Source of the DNA: Breviolum minutum Mf 1.05b.01
Lineage: Eukaryota > Sar > Dinophyceae > Suessiales > Symbiodiniaceae
DNA length: 64,000 nt
Assembly: GCA_000507305.1 (NCBI GenBank)
Contig: DF239875.1
Coordinates: 62,001 to 126,000, forward strand
Direction of reading: 5' to 3'
Shown here: one piece after another, positions 12,322 through 24,244 of the stretch
Layout: the number at the start of each line of letters is the position of its first letter
Position numbering within the stretch: position 1 is the first letter of the stretch
Made by a program: the position numbers and the translations under genes
Notes under the pieces: model-generated
The model's database searches: none
Seen by the model: only the letters and a program-made list of their open reading frames with translations
Told to the model about the DNA's origin: nothing

Positions 12322-12419
12322 CCCATGTTATCCCTGAATGTATGGTATATTTACCTACCTGAATGGTTGATTCTTATGAAATGAATAGGTAAATATACCG
12401 GTCAGATGGATGCTATGGG
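12322..12419. mobile_element. CCCATAGG-ended TIR element with GGT duplication, 15 bp after a splice donor
   Basis: GGT at 12319-12321 is repeated at 12420-12422. It starts just inside the intron after exon 12154-12306 and is followed directly by a TACCCTCC-family element. Confidence 0.75.
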
Positions 12420-12426
12420 GGTTATA

Positions 12427-12536
12427 TACTCTCCCTGAAACTAACATATCACCTAAAGATCGATGGTTGGAAGACCATCGTTTCTTTTTTGGTATGGGTT
12501 CCTTGCCGGGGCGAACTGTTAGTTTCAGGGAGGGTA
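12427..12536. mobile_element. TACCCTCC-ended palindromic element (CTGAAACTAAC subtype)
   Basis: Left TACTCTCCCTGAAACTAAC, right CTGTTAGTTTCAGGGAGGGT then A, with a GGTTGGAAGACCATCG core. It directly follows the 12322-12419 element. Confidence 0.74.
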
Positions 12537-12757
12537 GATATACACTTTTTGTTGGTCTAGTCCCTGGATCTTTCGATGTTTCGATATGCAATCTGAATAG
12601 AATCATCTCTCAGAAAGCCTTTTTTTTTCGGTTTTTTCTGTCATGTGGTGATTGAAAGGTCCTCGAAAAGTATTTGCTGTGTATGAACATTGATCATGCA
12701 TGTGAGAGCTAGAATAACAAGAAGGTTGTCAATGACAGCAATGAGATTACACCCACA

Positions 12758-12759
12758 GC

Positions 12760-12791
<32 letters not shown>

Positions 12792-12850
12792 CCACAACAA
12801 CAACCACAAGCACAAGCACAACCACAACCACATCAACCAGGAATAACAAA
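12758..12850. repeat. CAA microsatellite, degenerate at its end
   Basis: (CAA)n followed by CCACAA/CAAGCACAA variants. It lies in the intron before exon 12921. Confidence 0.93.
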
Positions 12851-12920
12851 AAAGCAAGAAGGTCATCAGTAACAAGGAGGCAACACGTTTAGGTGAGTTG
12901 TTCACTCTTCTCATTGCTAG

Positions 12921-12964
12921 GCCAAAATGCATTGCTTCATGCTGCACTTCGATGTGACGTCAAG
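12921..12964 (+). CDS. Exostosin-like glycosyltransferase, short exon
   Basis: A 44-bp exon lies between acceptor cattgctag and donor GTGCAA. It is read in phase 0 from the previous exon and leaves phase 2, exactly what the terminal exon at 13695 needs. The sequence (AKMHCFMLHFDVTS) is too short to identify alone. The call depends on this phase agreement. Confidence 0.65.
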
Positions 12965-13067
12965 GTGCAACGTGTTTTTTCCTGTGATGTCGATGGACTA
13001 AGTGGTGAAAGAAGTGGTTTCAACTTTGGACATTTTCATTCCCAGTATCTCCAGGAAAATGCTCATA

Positions 13068-13169
13068 CCCCTAGTATCCATGTATGGTATATTTATCTAT
13101 GTACTACGTGTGGTTGATTTTTATGGTACATGTAGGTAAATCTACAAATCGTCCCATGGATCCTATGGG
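13068..13169. mobile_element. CCCATAGG-ended TIR element with ATA duplication
   Basis: ATA at 13065-13067 is repeated at 13170-13172. Both arms are clear. Confidence 0.84.
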
Positions 13170-13694
13170 ATATGATTTGTGTTTTGGGTTGTGACGGTTG
13201 TGTGTTTTTTCTGAGATATTTTGAACATCAGGAGTCCTGACAGTTAATTTCCGGGATAGCATTCCAAGGCCAATGGGATGCCACGAGAACATGATAAAAA
13301 TAGATATCCGGGATGTATCTCCACCTTATCCTACTAGTAGATAGTTACTTCTCCATAAAGGTCACTGGCAATGTTGTTTTTTTTCTGTCGTACCAGCTGG
13401 TGTCAGTTTTTACTATTGTGTATTGGTTCCGGAATGCATAGCATTATGCTGAGATACTACCACCTAGACACAAATAGATGGTGCTACCGTGCCTCCACCT
13501 ATTCGTGCAGTGCTTTCTTCGGAGTTTTGCGGTTTGCTCATCCCATGGTGTTTATTTGGGGGGATCAAGGAAAATGCGGCCTCCAAATGGCCTAGGAAAT
13601 CTGGCTTTAACATTAATTTTTCATTTAATTGGGCAAACAAACATCAGACACACCACAAATAAACCGGCCTGGCCATTTTGAAAAGACACCCAAG

Positions 13695-13797
13695 CTGGCC
13701 CAACTGCACACTCGCTGGTTGGCAAGAGGAGAAGCAGCGCTATTTGTCCTCCGTCCGAGATCTCTTAGCCTACGACATGACAGGCTGTGTTGACTAG
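13695..13797 (+). CDS. Exostosin-like glycosyltransferase, terminal exon
   Basis: The exon completes a serine codon from the previous exon and runs 33 further codons to a TAG at 13795-13797. It ends LLAYDMTGCVD, resembling the 'l.yd..g..DA' ending of exostosin-like proteins. It sits in a GC-richer patch. The opposite strand is partly open, but the plus frame gives a phase-consistent chain with exons 10635, 12154 and 12921. This is the inferred 3' end of gene 1. Confidence 0.72.
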
Positions 13798-13850
13798 AGA
13801 TACGGGGGATCACAGTGGATGGTAAAGGAGACCCGAAGTCAGTTCCATAT

Positions 13851-13957
13851 GGATGTTTCCGAAAATAGTGGTACACCCAAATCATCCATTTATCATCCAT
13901 TTAATTAGGGCTTTCTATATTATAAACCATCCATTTTGGGGTACCCTGGAAACACCC
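13851..13957. mobile_element. GGGTGTTTCC-ended TIR element with ATAT duplication
   Basis: ATAT at 13847-13850 is repeated at 13958-13961. It lies 53 bp after the stop codon of gene 1. Confidence 0.84.
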
Positions 13958-14719
13958 ATATATTGTTCGTTAATATTGCTATTATTACTCTTAAAACCAA
14001 GGCGTTATTCATAAAATAGCACCCAGTTGTGTGGGCAATTATAGCAAATATAGCCTTGGAGTGTACCTCTGTAACAAGGTTTTGTTGGGTACTCCCATTG
14101 AAGCCCACCCAGACGGCCACCATGACCATAGTGGGCGGGCTCCGCACAGGTGAGCCGTGTTTTTGGTTGTTTTTCCAGTTGCGAGCACCTTTGATACCAA
14201 ACGTCATTGCTGGACGTCCAAGCAATTCATTTGTTTATTTTTTGATGTGAGCCATCAACAGTATGAAACCGCGCCAAACAATTATTCAGGAAGCCAGGAC
14301 AGATGACTGGTTGACATCTGGTTGACGAAGTTTCTTTTTGCAAAAAAAAACACTTTTCTGAACCCAAGGGTTTGTTGCTTGAGGCTTGCCTTTCTTTCCT
14401 CATATGGAAAGAAACAAAATGTGATCCACACTCCAGTAAACTAACATAGCAATGGAAAATGGACCCATTGAAGATGTATTTACTATTGAAAATCGGTACG
14501 GTATATTTCAATATATTTCATTTGTTATGTTCGTCCACCGGTCCGGGTTTTTTCCTGCCACAAGTCGTCCGTTCGTGTTTGTTGCTTGACCCCCCTTTTG
14601 AGGCGGTCATCGCGATGCATTCAGTCTTGTCATGGAGGGCATCCATCGTGTTTTGCCACGACTGCACAAAGCTGCAATACATCCCAGGTCGATTTTTGGG
14701 TGGGGCAGGTGGCAAAAAC

Positions 14720-14816
14720 CTAGGTGGTGGTTTCAAATATTTTATATGTTCACCCCTACCTGGGGAAATGATCTAATTTGACTAATATTTTCAATTGGGT
14801 TGAAACCACCAACTAG
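14720..14816. mobile_element. CTRG-ended TIR element with AAAC duplication
   Basis: A type copy of the family: CTAGGTGGTGGTTTCAAAT at the left, GGTTGAAACCACCAACTAG at the right. AAAC at 14716-14719 is repeated at 14817-14820. There is no coding capacity, so it must be mobilised in trans. Confidence 0.88.
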
Positions 14817-15385
14817 AAACCTAGTGCCTTAGTGACTTTGTGAAGACTTCACATGTGGTCAAAGCAGAAAAACAAATATATCTATAATACATTTTGACAT
14901 AGAGCCATAGAGATATCTATCTATTATTTATATTTGGAAAAAAGGGATGAAACTTGCTTTCGGATAATGATCCATGCTCTTGAGCCAAGCTAACACCCGA
15001 AGTTGACAGAATGAGCAGCTGAAGCCGTCCACTATTTTTTGCAAGGATACACTCCCAAACCTGCCCAAAAGGAAACTCATTTTCCAACCCCAGTGTTGCA
15101 GATGCTATGTTAGTTTCAGGAAGGGCACCGCAAATTGTCATAGCAATGAGGTATCTGTCTGTTCCAAACCATCATTTTGGGTATCTATTCGTTACATTCC
15201 TATGGCTCTATTCCCTTTTCAACTCAAAGTATCCCCCATCAAGGTACTTCTGATAGCGAAGTAGGATTGGGCAATTCCCTCCTTGGTTTCGTTTTATGTC
15301 GTCTATGCTGCTGAAACAAATCTATAAACTTGCCTTCATGGACACACATTCGTTAACTTTATGTTTTCCTTTTTATTGAATTTTA

Positions 15386-15577
15386 TTGGGTGACTTGAAG
15401 AACCATTTCTTGGTCGTTTTCTCTTATAAGCAATTTGTGGAGGGGTGGCATTCATCTCGAGACATTCATGCAGACAGAGCTTCTTCGAAGCGAAAAATGA
15501 CTCAATGTGATTGGATTTGTAGGGGTGCACCTGGGCCTCGGAAACCAACAGCAAGTTTACCCAGTGAAAATGACTAG
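15386..15577. CDS. Unrecognised exon-like segment, strand unclear
   Basis: Both strands are open across this interval and give protein-like sequence. The plus frame has AG acceptor candidates before GGGTGGCATT and TAG/GG near 15520. No family is recognised. It may be chance. Confidence 0.22.
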
Positions 15578-15874
15578 TTGGCTTCAATGATGGTATTTCT
15601 ATACCTTGGGTCCCTATATGCTATTTTCCATGAACTTTTTTTTGTATTATATAGTTGGTTTCGGGGAGTCTATTGGTTAAAGAAGAGTAAGTTGGTTCCT
15701 CGGAGTTGAGGAACAATTTTTGCTGAAGTTTTTGGTTTTTCGAAACGTGTCACGTTCCACGTGAAAACTCATGACCCAAGTCCGACAACCTCTAGGGGGT
15801 TTTAAGATCCCCTTCAGTTGGATTCCCTGGGATATATACCTTTTCAACCAAATTAGTTTGGGATTTAATATTCA

Positions 15875-15970
15875 CTAGGTGGTGGTTCAAATATTTTTTA
15901 TTTTCACTTTATTTGGGGAAGATTCCCATTTGGACTAATTTTTTTCAGATGGGTTGAAACCAACAACCAG
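15875..15970. mobile_element. CTRG-ended TIR element with TTCA duplication
   Basis: TIRs CTAGGTGGTGGTT and AACCAACAACCAG. TTCA at 15871-15874 is repeated at 15971-15974. Confidence 0.85.
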
Positions 15971-17427
15971 TTCAGTTCCAGCCTTACGAAACAAGAACAC
16001 CTCATGTTTCGCATAGGACAAATATTATAAGGTATTGGTTGACACATTCATGATGTTTCAAGACTTTCCAAAATGGTGAAATTGGCTTGTGATTTGCACC
16101 ATTCAAAAGTCGTTTCTTATAGGTTGAGTTTTCAGGTTGTTGACAAAAAGATGTGAATTCGTGAAACAGGATGAGGAGGGTCTGTCACCAAAGTCCAGTC
16201 AAACTTCAAAGAACATGTAAGTTGATGAAACTGATGACATTTTCACCCACGACAATATCATTTTTGGCGCCATTTGCACCCCTTTCGACATCCCCAGCGC
16301 TTTCTTCGGGAGTCGCACTGATATGAACATTGTTTTGTGCATGAGGATCCTGTTTTGCTCCCCATTTGCTACTAGATTTGGTAACCTTTGATATTTCAAG
16401 TTCTGTGTAGCATCTTCTCCCTCAACTGTTTTCTCTTCTTCCCAAAACACAGCAATGCAAACACGACAACATTTCCGAAGGCCCTTGGTGTGCGAACAGA
16501 TTCCTCTATGGTCCCTTGAATCAAGCCTTGTTTTTGATTGGAAATGGTTTTCTTTGAGAGGGTTGAAGCCCAAAAATAAAGGACATTCGCATGATATATA
16601 ACTATGAATAAATAAAGGACATTCGCACAATATGATTTGTTTTTTTGACAGAGTTTGCGTGAACTTTTGTTGAACCCAGCCCCAAAACATAAAGAGCCTC
16701 ACTGTATAGTTTCCATATTTGCTGTTTTTTTTGATTGGTAACAGTAACTGGAAGTCAGTCTTCAAACTTAGTGGCGGGTTCAGCCTGGAGAGGCAGTGAA
16801 CAAAGATGTTTCTAATGTGAACATGAATGTCAACATGAAAAGGTTCAACATTGGGACTGCTGAGTTTGCAGAAAATTGCCTCTTCATGCACTGTACTGTT
16901 GCTTCTGACTCCTGTATTCTTGGTCAGATTTACCTTAAATGGACTCCAAATGGTTGATACTTTTGGAATATGGTTCGGCTCACCAACGATAGTACGATAG
17001 AACAAACATGTGATTGACATGTATCATACGCTGTAGAGCACTAAATAACATTTTGCGATGGCGATGGCTATGTGTTGACCTCAGATGCTGTACAACTTTT
17101 CTCACGACTAGCTCTAAGAACTTTCATCACCTGTGAAATCTCAAGGCATTCCTGATCAGAAATTTAGATTGTAACTAAGGCAAATATCTTCTGAGAAATG
17201 CGAGTTTTAGCAGGCCATGTTGGGGGATCATTCTTTCACAAAAATCATTGAAATGGCTGCATGTCATGTCTATTTGATATCAACGGTTCAGTTATCCCAC
17301 GAGCAAAAACAGTGAGTTTTCCTCCCACCCAAGCTTTGCTTAACATCTCTCGTTTCGTCCATGGTAGAATAGAAAATCTATATGCAACGAAAAGAGCTTT
17401 CTCTCGCACTATGTGGGGGGTCCAAAT

Positions 17428-17534
17428 GGGTGTTTCCAAAAATAGGGGTATACCCCAAAATAGATAGTTTATAGTGGAAATCCCTATTGAAATGGATGAT
17501 TTGGGGGGAAAACCCACTATTTTCGGAAACATCC
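17428..17534. mobile_element. GGGTGTTTCC-ended TIR element
   Basis: Full arms. Flanks AAAT/AAAG match at three of four bases. Confidence 0.8.
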
Positions 17535-17730
17535 AAAGGGGTTTTTTGAGACATGCCACCTTCATGCCAAACAACTATATGAATAACGGGCATGTTAAAC
17601 AAATTGGCCGACCCAGGCAATACAAGGGTCGTGTGGAAGGCGAGAAAGGCACAGCGAAGAACGGGGAACTGGACAAATTTCGTTAAAACATGTATAGAGG
17701 GTCTATATATATATATATATAAATATATAT

Positions 17731-17821
17731 ACCTGGAACCCAAATGACCCTTGTTTTGATTGGAAATGGCCTTGTTTTGGAGGGTTGACCTTCAAAAATA
17801 GAGGTCATTTGGGTTCCAGGT
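17731..17821. mobile_element. Palindromic element ACCTGGAACCCAAATGACC inside TA tracts
   Basis: The 20-bp arms are almost perfect, and TA microsatellites flank both sides. The interior GATTGGAAATGG...AGGGTTGA is shared with 16536-16600. Confidence 0.6.
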
Positions 17822-18002
17822 GTATATATATATATTTACATATGGATCTGTGATTGATATCGATATACACACATGATCTTTGATTAACAATGATTCCAAT
17901 AACAATGATTAAGGGATCAAAGGGTTGGATCAAAGGATTGTAAGGTAGATGTACACAGAAGCGCTGGACAGATTGTTTTGGGATTTTTGGGAGTTGCTCT
18001 GT

Positions 18003-18134
18003 CTAGGTGGTGGTTTCACATATATATATATATATACATATATGTTTGGAATTTTCACCCCGCAAATTTGGGGAAATGATCCAATTTGACGACTGCGCAT
18101 ATTTTTCAGATGGGTTCGTTCAACCACCAACTAG
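18003..18134. mobile_element. CTRG-ended TIR element with internal TA tract
   Basis: Intact TIRs. The interior carries a TA microsatellite and the longer 'TTTGACGACTGCGCAT' variant. The flanks do not match well as a TSD. Confidence 0.75.
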
Positions 18135-18464
18135 TTTTTCTATTGCCTGTAGACTTTGAGCTGTCTCCCTTCCCAAAGTCGTCACCACCATCATTTGGAC
18201 TTTTAAAGGCTCAGGGATTCCACCGATTCGGATTCCGAAATCTTCAGGTAAGGCACTATGGTGGACAACCCAATGTATAGCTTCTCTACAGTGTTTTCAC
18301 ATGTGGAAACATGACAGTAATTACTCCCATAATTGCTGTCTTTACTAACCTGCTTGGCCGAAGATACAGCCATACAGCCTTTCATGAATTTGCTTTGTCA
18401 GGCTGTACATGTTTTTTTGAGGGCAAAGGCAAAGGACTTTCTAAAGAATCGTGATATCAACGTT

Positions 18465-18640
18465 CACTGGTCATGCGAAAATGTCAGGATGGTCGTCCTC
18501 CTATGGTGAGCTTGCTTGCACCCCCATGGAATTTTGGCATCGTTGCAGCGAGTATTGGACCGAACACACGCTGCTGAACGCCTCGGTGTCCGTGGCATCT
18601 TGGTTGGCGGATCAATGAGTTTTGGTTCCTTCCGATGGAA
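18465..18640 (+). CDS. Unrecognised exon-like GC-rich segment
   Basis: This GC-rich patch ends at a good donor (GAGGTAAGG near 18647). One plus frame reads through ACTPMEFWHRCSEYWTEH to a TGA; another contains RTHAAERLGVRGILVGG. The minus strand is also open. The upstream frame contains VHWSCENV, faintly like a S-x-EN-P motif seen in dinoflagellate repeat proteins, but this is too weak to name. It is coding-like, with strand and frame unresolved. Confidence 0.3.
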
Positions 18641-18767
18641 TTGAGGGTAAGGGATACCCTTGAAATTTTCAGCACAAAATGGGAGGGTGTTTTTGCCCGG
18701 CATAAACCCATCATCTCATCAAAGGGATGGAAACAAGGGATTCAAATGGGGTGAAAGAAGACAATAC

Positions 18768-18872
18768 CTAGGTGATTGTTTCAAAGCGTTTTTTTTTCAC
18801 ACCTACCTGACCTCGGGAAATGATCCAATTTGACGAGCATATTTTTGCAGATGGGTTGAAACCACCAACTAG
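18768..18872. mobile_element. CTRG-ended TIR element
   Basis: Left CTAGGTGATTGTTTCA, right TGAAACCACCAACTAG. Flanks ATAC/ATAT match at three of four bases. Confidence 0.72.
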
Positions 18873-18966
18873 ATATTCAACAGCCAAGTGTAGAGTTTCA
18901 GGAGGTTGGCTGTTGTTGTTGAAGGCAACGTTCTCGGCTGTTGTTGGGTATCAAACAACAACGGCC

Positions 18967-18967
<1 letters not shown>

Positions 18968-19029
<62 letters not shown>

Positions 19030-19049
19030 CCTGCTGCTGCTGCTGCTGC
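18968..19049. repeat. CAA plus CTG microsatellite
   Basis: (CAA)n with an ATCAAC break, followed by a short (CTG)n. Confidence 0.93.
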
Positions 19050-19655
19050 AACATTACAAACCATCATGATCATAACGCAAATTATTGTCCCTTTAAAAAA
19101 AAATAACCAAATATTTCCCAATATCTTCAAAGACCTTGGTAGTGTCACCAGATAGGACGTGCGGAATATTTTCTGTAATTCAGAGATTTGCGGATACTTT
19201 AGGCTTTTGAAAGGATCCCTCATAAGCATCTAGATTTTCAACCAAATCCAGGTTCCACCAAGATTTTGTTCGGAGAGATTTGAGCTGTTTACTTGGATGC
19301 TCAGAGAAGTCGAATTCTCATCAGTAAACTCAGTACACCTGTAGTCTTCTAAATGATCCCAACCCCAAAAAAGATGTTTTCAGCAGGTTCACACCAGGTT
19401 TTTGTTGTGATACTTTGAGATCCATTAAGCTTTGTTACATCTATATGGTCATTTTAAGCACAAGGTGCCCTAGGGTTTTTCGGAGAATTCGTCACCAACT
19501 TTGCACGCCTCAGAAACCTCTTCTTGTGACAAGTTGGAGACGAACTCGTGATGCCTTTACGAGCCAAGGCGTGGAAATTGTGGTGTTTTTTTCAGGGTTT
19601 TGTCTAATAGAAAACATGGTATAACATGGGCCATTACAAAATCCATTGTGCTATA

Positions 19656-19745
19656 CCCATCGGATCCATGTATGGTATATTTACCTACATTTGGTTGATT
19701 TTTATGGTAAATGTAGCTAAATATACCATACATGGATACTATGGG
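19656..19745. mobile_element. CCCATAGG-ended TIR element with ATA duplication
   Basis: Near-consensus copy. ATA at 19653-19655 is repeated at 19746-19748. Confidence 0.87.
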
Positions 19746-20332
19746 ATATGGTCCCACTTAAAGCCCGTGGTTTTTGGTTCCCTACTGATACTTCGATAGC
19801 GGCTGACTTATTGTCATTTCGAGTAGGTTTTTGATGGATTTGTTTTGGAAAGTCCAATGTTAGGGGTAGAAATGGCTTAACGAGCTGAGTAGATGATGGG
19901 TTCGTTACTTTTTGTTGCTGTTACAGGGTGTTCAGCAGACGTTTTATTGTATTGTCAATGCTTCCCAAAATATTTAGAAGAGGTCTAAATTTCAATGCAT
20001 AGATTGGTGTTTTTTTTTGAAGTGATACCGCGTATTTTTACATACACATCTAGCTGTTTCCCTATTTTTCCAACATGATTCAAAAGCTATTGGATCGGAG
20101 ATATTTGGAGCCCCAAAAGTCGCAATTCCGAGTCCCTTTCCGAAGGTCTCTCAAGAAGATTCTCGGGAGACTCGGATGATCATTCATTTAATGAAGGAAT
20201 TCCAACCTTAACCTTCATTTTCCGCTGTTTTTGTTTACAGGCTGATGGCACTATATTATACACAGCTTCTTCATAGGCCTTGGTGATGTGATATTTGCCA
20301 ATAATTTTTCACATCCCATCAAATGTGCAGGT

Positions 20333-20479
20333 CGCGAAGTGCTTTTGTACACCGTTGTGGAAGAGGAAATTCGACGTGGAAACGAGTACACCTTGTTTCA
20401 AGACCGTTGGAAACGTCCTTTTATGGCACCTTGGCGTTGGGGGAAACGGGGAAACAGAGCGAGTTTTGCCCCCTCATGA
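20333..20479 (+). CDS. Unrecognised exon-like segment
   Basis: The segment follows acceptor aatgtgcag. One frame contains REVLLYTVVEEEIRRGNEY then TLFQ, with an acidic amphipathic character. A distant resemblance to the start of RasGAP domains was considered but is not reliable. The downstream boundary is unclear. Confidence 0.33.
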   Translation, partial: REVLLYTVVEEEIRRGNEYTLFQDRWKRPFMAPWRWGKRGNRASFAPS

Positions 20480-20683
20480 AGTTGTGAAACTTCCCATTGT
20501 TTCATTGCCAGTTTTTTTACAAGCAGAATGGAGTGCAACAAACTCAGTGACCATTAAAAAAAACACCTTCCACACCCCTACAAAAAAACAAAATTGGACC
20601 ATAAAAAAAAACATCGAACACTAACACCCCTACAAAAAAGAAATGGGAGTTGGTGAAAAAAAGCAACTGCTGCCCCTTCAGCT

Positions 20684-20791
20684 TTACACCCTGGAAGGTT
20701 AACATGGAACATTCAAATCACCCATTTAGAAAGGACAATGATCTTCCCAACCTCTATGGTTATGTTCCATGTTAATCTTCCAGGGTGTAAA
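20684..20791. mobile_element. Palindromic element, TTTACACCCTGGAAG subtype
   Basis: The arms TTTACACCCTGGAAGGTTAA and their complement at 20765-20791 are almost perfect. Related copies are at 22972-23092 and 37818-37932. Confidence 0.74.
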
Positions 20792-20914
20792 AAAAATTGA
20801 AAAAAAATCCACCGAGACGTGTTGGAATCCAGAATTTCCAGCTGCGCGTCACAACTTGAGATCGAGCCTGGATCAGGCGCGTTTAAGAAAGCAAGCAAGC
20901 TACGTACCCCATAG

Positions 20915-21162
20915 CTTGGGAGGATCATCCCAGGACTTGTAAATGCCATGGGAACCCCACAACCTTCATTTTTAGGGGTTATAACCCATAATTTGGGGTG
21001 TAAAACCTTCATTTTTCATGGTTTCGGGGTCCAAAGGTGGTTAGTAAATTTCCCTAAGTTAGGGGTTGTGGGACCCCCTTCCAAATGGCCGGATATTTAT
21101 GGCTCATAAATGGGGGATAGGGGATACTGACCATAGTACTTTAACTGGGATGATCCTCCAAG
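20915..21162. mobile_element. CTTGGAGGATCATCCC-ended element with internal insertion
   Basis: Same termini and interior motifs as 1064-1211, about 100 bp longer near the left arm. Confidence 0.62.
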
Positions 21163-21266
21163 GACCATCCATGGGATTGGTTTTTTTTCACCTACATGGA
21201 ATGGTGGATTTTTATTGTTAAGGTAGGTACTGTAAAATATACCATACATGGATATATGGATGCTAT
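21163..21266. mobile_element. CCCATAGG-ended element, decayed
   Basis: The right arm (ATATACCATACATGGAT) and core are clear. The left arm is largely replaced and the copy abuts the GGATCATCC-family element ending at 21162. Confidence 0.55.
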
Positions 21267-21410
21267 GTTGTGTGAAAAAAGCCCAGAATGCATATATTCC
21301 AAGTTTATATATCTCTGGGAGTGTTTTTACTTCTAGTGGGACATCCAAGTTTTTCTTGAGGTGGCCATAGTGACTATAAAGATTAACTTAGCAGAAAGGA
21401 TCTGACCGTT

Positions 21411-21620
21411 GTGTCTGAGACCAGCTGCATTGATTCGGTCCGTTGGTCCGTTTTTCCCCAATCATTCCGGTTCGACCATCGGACCCAAGACGTCGGTCGA
21501 CGTCGTGAGGCGTTCTACCGTGATCATACCACTTGTCACCTGCCAGCCATGGACGATGGTCACCGCGAGCACGTGAGACCTGCATTGCCATCCCTTCCGC
21601 GTTGGCAACTGGTTTTTGGT
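21411..21620. CDS. Unrecognised GC-rich coding-like segment, strand unclear
   Basis: This patch has markedly higher GC than its surroundings and all-open frames on both strands. The plus frames end at a GTGAG donor at 21572; the minus frame reads HVLAVTIVHGWQVTSGMITV with GC-rich third positions. No domain is recognised. Confidence 0.33.
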
Positions 21621-23118
21621 GTTTGCAATACTATGGTGGCCTGGCACCGGAAATTTGGGATCAACGTTGTTGTTTTCTTTGGAGATATAAAAGACACATG
21701 AAGCAAGGGGAAGGGGTGGAAGTCCCACTTAGCTGGAAATTTACCTGAGTAGAAAACCATAGAAGGTCCAGTTGAGAAAAACAGCACATCCAGGGATGGC
21801 TCCTGGGAAGAATATGACCCCAAGCAAGTTGTAATATCTTGATACCAAATGATCCAAATGATTTTTTGTATATCTGTTTGTTTTATCCTTCAGCAAAAGT
21901 TGATGGAGCCAATCTAATTTGAAAAGGATTATGATTTGAAGATCTGCCTATAGCATCATGACGCCATGAATTAAAAGGGACCCCAGAAATTTGGAACCGC
22001 TTTTTTTCAGCGCAAAAAAACATCTGTATACACTCACTGTTGTGTTTCAGGGATGGGGTACCATACAGTCACAATTTTTGGTACGTTTTTGGGTTCACCT
22101 CCTGATGGTTCGTAGTATCCATTTCGTAGGGGTTTTTTCACCTGGATGGCATAATATCCTATAGTTGAATGAATATCTATGTCAAATACCCCATGACAAC
22201 CGGATGAATTACATGAGGGTAAAAGTAGATGGCACAATTTACCATGTATTGGTTTATAAATTTGCCCTTTATTAACCTACCTATTGGGGACGGATAGCCA
22301 TGTACTTTGACCATGATGTACCAGCTTGGTTTTGGAAGACCTGCCGGAGCGAGGCTTGGGAAAACACGCTAGACGTGGCGAGCATCGTCGAGGAGATGGA
22401 TGGAACGACTTGGATATATACCCTTAGAGGTTAGCTTAAAATGCTTGGGAAACTACCAATTTCCATATAGGGCACACCCCCCCGAAATTTAACATAGATA
22501 CCCCAAAATTGCCATATATTGAAAGGAGATAAAGGAAATACATATATTTTCCCAACCTTTGTTTTTGGTATCTACTTTGAATTGCCATGGGGTATCTATT
22601 GGATGTGTCCCATGGTCCATTACATGAGTATTGGCATCCTTGGTAACCTTCAACTGATGAAACTCCAATAAGATTATGATGTGGAAAACCTTGGGTGCAA
22701 ATGGCTTACAAAGTTATTTAAGTTATATGATCTATGCCAGTAAATCTAACTAACCATGGATCCATTGGCATTACTTTTTGCGGAAATTCGGGTTGTTTAC
22801 CCAGTTAGATCATGTATATATTCTACATTCTATATATGCATATATCATATACAATTACCGTAATTACTAGATTCCCATGGTTCGGATAAGCGAAACTTCG
22901 AAACGAGAGGTTCACCTAAAGTCACGGCACCTCCCAGGTCTCCAGGTTTGGAATGCAAGAACACCTGCACCGAGGGTGGAAACCTCCCCCGAAACTGACA
23001 GAGAACGAACCTGACAATCACCCATTTTAAAAGGTAAATCATCTTCCAAACCTTCATTTTGGGGGTTCCATGTTAGTTTTCAGGGGTGTAATTTCTGCAG
23101 TTTTTTCTTCTTTGCCAG

Positions 23119-23175
23119 GATCTTTGGGTCCTTCCTGATGACTTTCAAATCATAGCCTTTGATGTTTGTAGCAAG
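23119..23175 (+). CDS. Unrecognised short exon
   Basis: A strong acceptor (ttttttcttctttgccag) and a GTGCGT donor bound 19 codons in phase 0, reading DLWVLPDDFQIIAFDVCSK. No family is recognised. It lies beside a TIR-like repeat (about 22972-23092). Confidence 0.4.
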
Positions 23176-23895
23176 GTGCGTTGCGCGTCCGCTGTTTGTG
23201 TATTTTTGGTCAAAGATTGCATTTAAGATGCCTAAAATATTGGGAATCCAAGTGGTACCCCCCAATGCCAACCTTGCCAAGAAATCAGACCTTATTCAGG
23301 GGTAAAAAAACACACCATTTTCCCTTAGTCATCCCCTACTAAGGCCTTATTTTCTGGGGGTGGCATTGCGGGGGCGCCCTTAGATTTCCATGATAAAAGC
23401 CTTCTCCAAAAAATATTTGGAAATTTAGAGGTGAAATTATTGAAAATAGGGATCTGATAGCCACGGACACAAAACACCAGCCAAAACATCAGACGTTTGG
23501 GATAATTGGAGGCCCAAAAAGGGGAAGATGTTTTAAAACTATCTGGGATGATTACATTTGGGGTGCGACACGTTGTGGTTTGGGGTCATATTTGATTAGA
23601 AGAACCGATGGAGAACCACTTCTTTACAGGCTTTCCTTTGATGCGAATAGGTAAACATCTAGCGAAAGTGTGTGGCCCATATGGAGGATCACTGATATGA
23701 TCATCGTAGAAATGTGGGCATTTGAGGTAGTTGTTTTTTCCTTTCGATTATTATCCATACTAAAAGTGACAAGCAAATAAATGAGGAAGTTCAAAGATGG
23801 TCTCCGTAGGAGCTAAGTTTTCAAGTTATCCGTTGGAAGGTATCACTACTGAAACTGGATTGACAAACCATTTACAATCCATGGGACTGGTATAT

Positions 23896-23995
23896 GGATG
23901 TTTCCAAAAATAGGGTGCCCTAAAATGGATGGTTTATAATGGAAATACCTATGAAAATGGATGATTTGGAGTTACCCCTATTTTCGGAAACACCC
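23896..23995. mobile_element. GGGTGTTTCC-ended TIR element with ATAT duplication
   Basis: ATAT at 23892-23895 is repeated at 23996-23999. Confidence 0.86.
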
Positions 23996-23997
23996 AT

Positions 23998-24064
23998 ATT
24001 TACCTTACATCTCAACCATAAAAAATCAACCAAATGTAGGTTTATATGCCAGTCCCATGCATGG
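23998..24064. mobile_element. CCCATAGG-ended element fragment
   Basis: The core and parts of both arms remain (TTTACCTTACAT; AACCAAATGTAGG). It adjoins a GGGTGTTTCC element. Confidence 0.5.
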
Positions 24065-24150
24065 CATGAGAGTTATTTCACTTCCTGAGACATCCCTCGT
24101 GTTGTCATGTATGACTGGAGGATGGCGACTGAAAGGATTTAAGGTATATT

Positions 24151-24244
24151 CTGGGTGGTGGTTTCTAATTATCATTACTTGTTGAAATGATCCAATTTGA
24201 CTATATAATATTTGTTGAAATGGGTTGGTTCAACCAGCAACTAG
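24151..24244. mobile_element. CTRG-ended TIR element
   Basis: Left CTGGGTGGTGGTTTC, right GGTTCAACCAGCAACTAG. The interior is diverged. Confidence 0.68.

Larger units (their letters stand above)
13798..18464. other. Stretch without recognised genes
   Basis: The stretch holds TIR elements (13851-13957, 14720-14816, 15875-15970, 17428-17534, 18003-18134), a palindrome at 17731-17821 flanked by TA tracts, and a fragment of the TACCCTCC family near 15060-15128. The 273-codon minus ORF at 16199-17020 has no recognisable domain and no coding-like composition. A weak exon-like segment lies at 15386-15577. Confidence 0.4.

Noticed and set aside
16199..17020. 273-codon minus ORF, the longest in the window
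   Set aside because: No domain, no coding-like composition, and AT-rich throughout. Most likely a chance ORF.
20340..20400. RasGAP-like VVEEEIRR...TLF segment
   Set aside because: The similarity is short, the arginine finger region is absent and neighbouring exons were not found.
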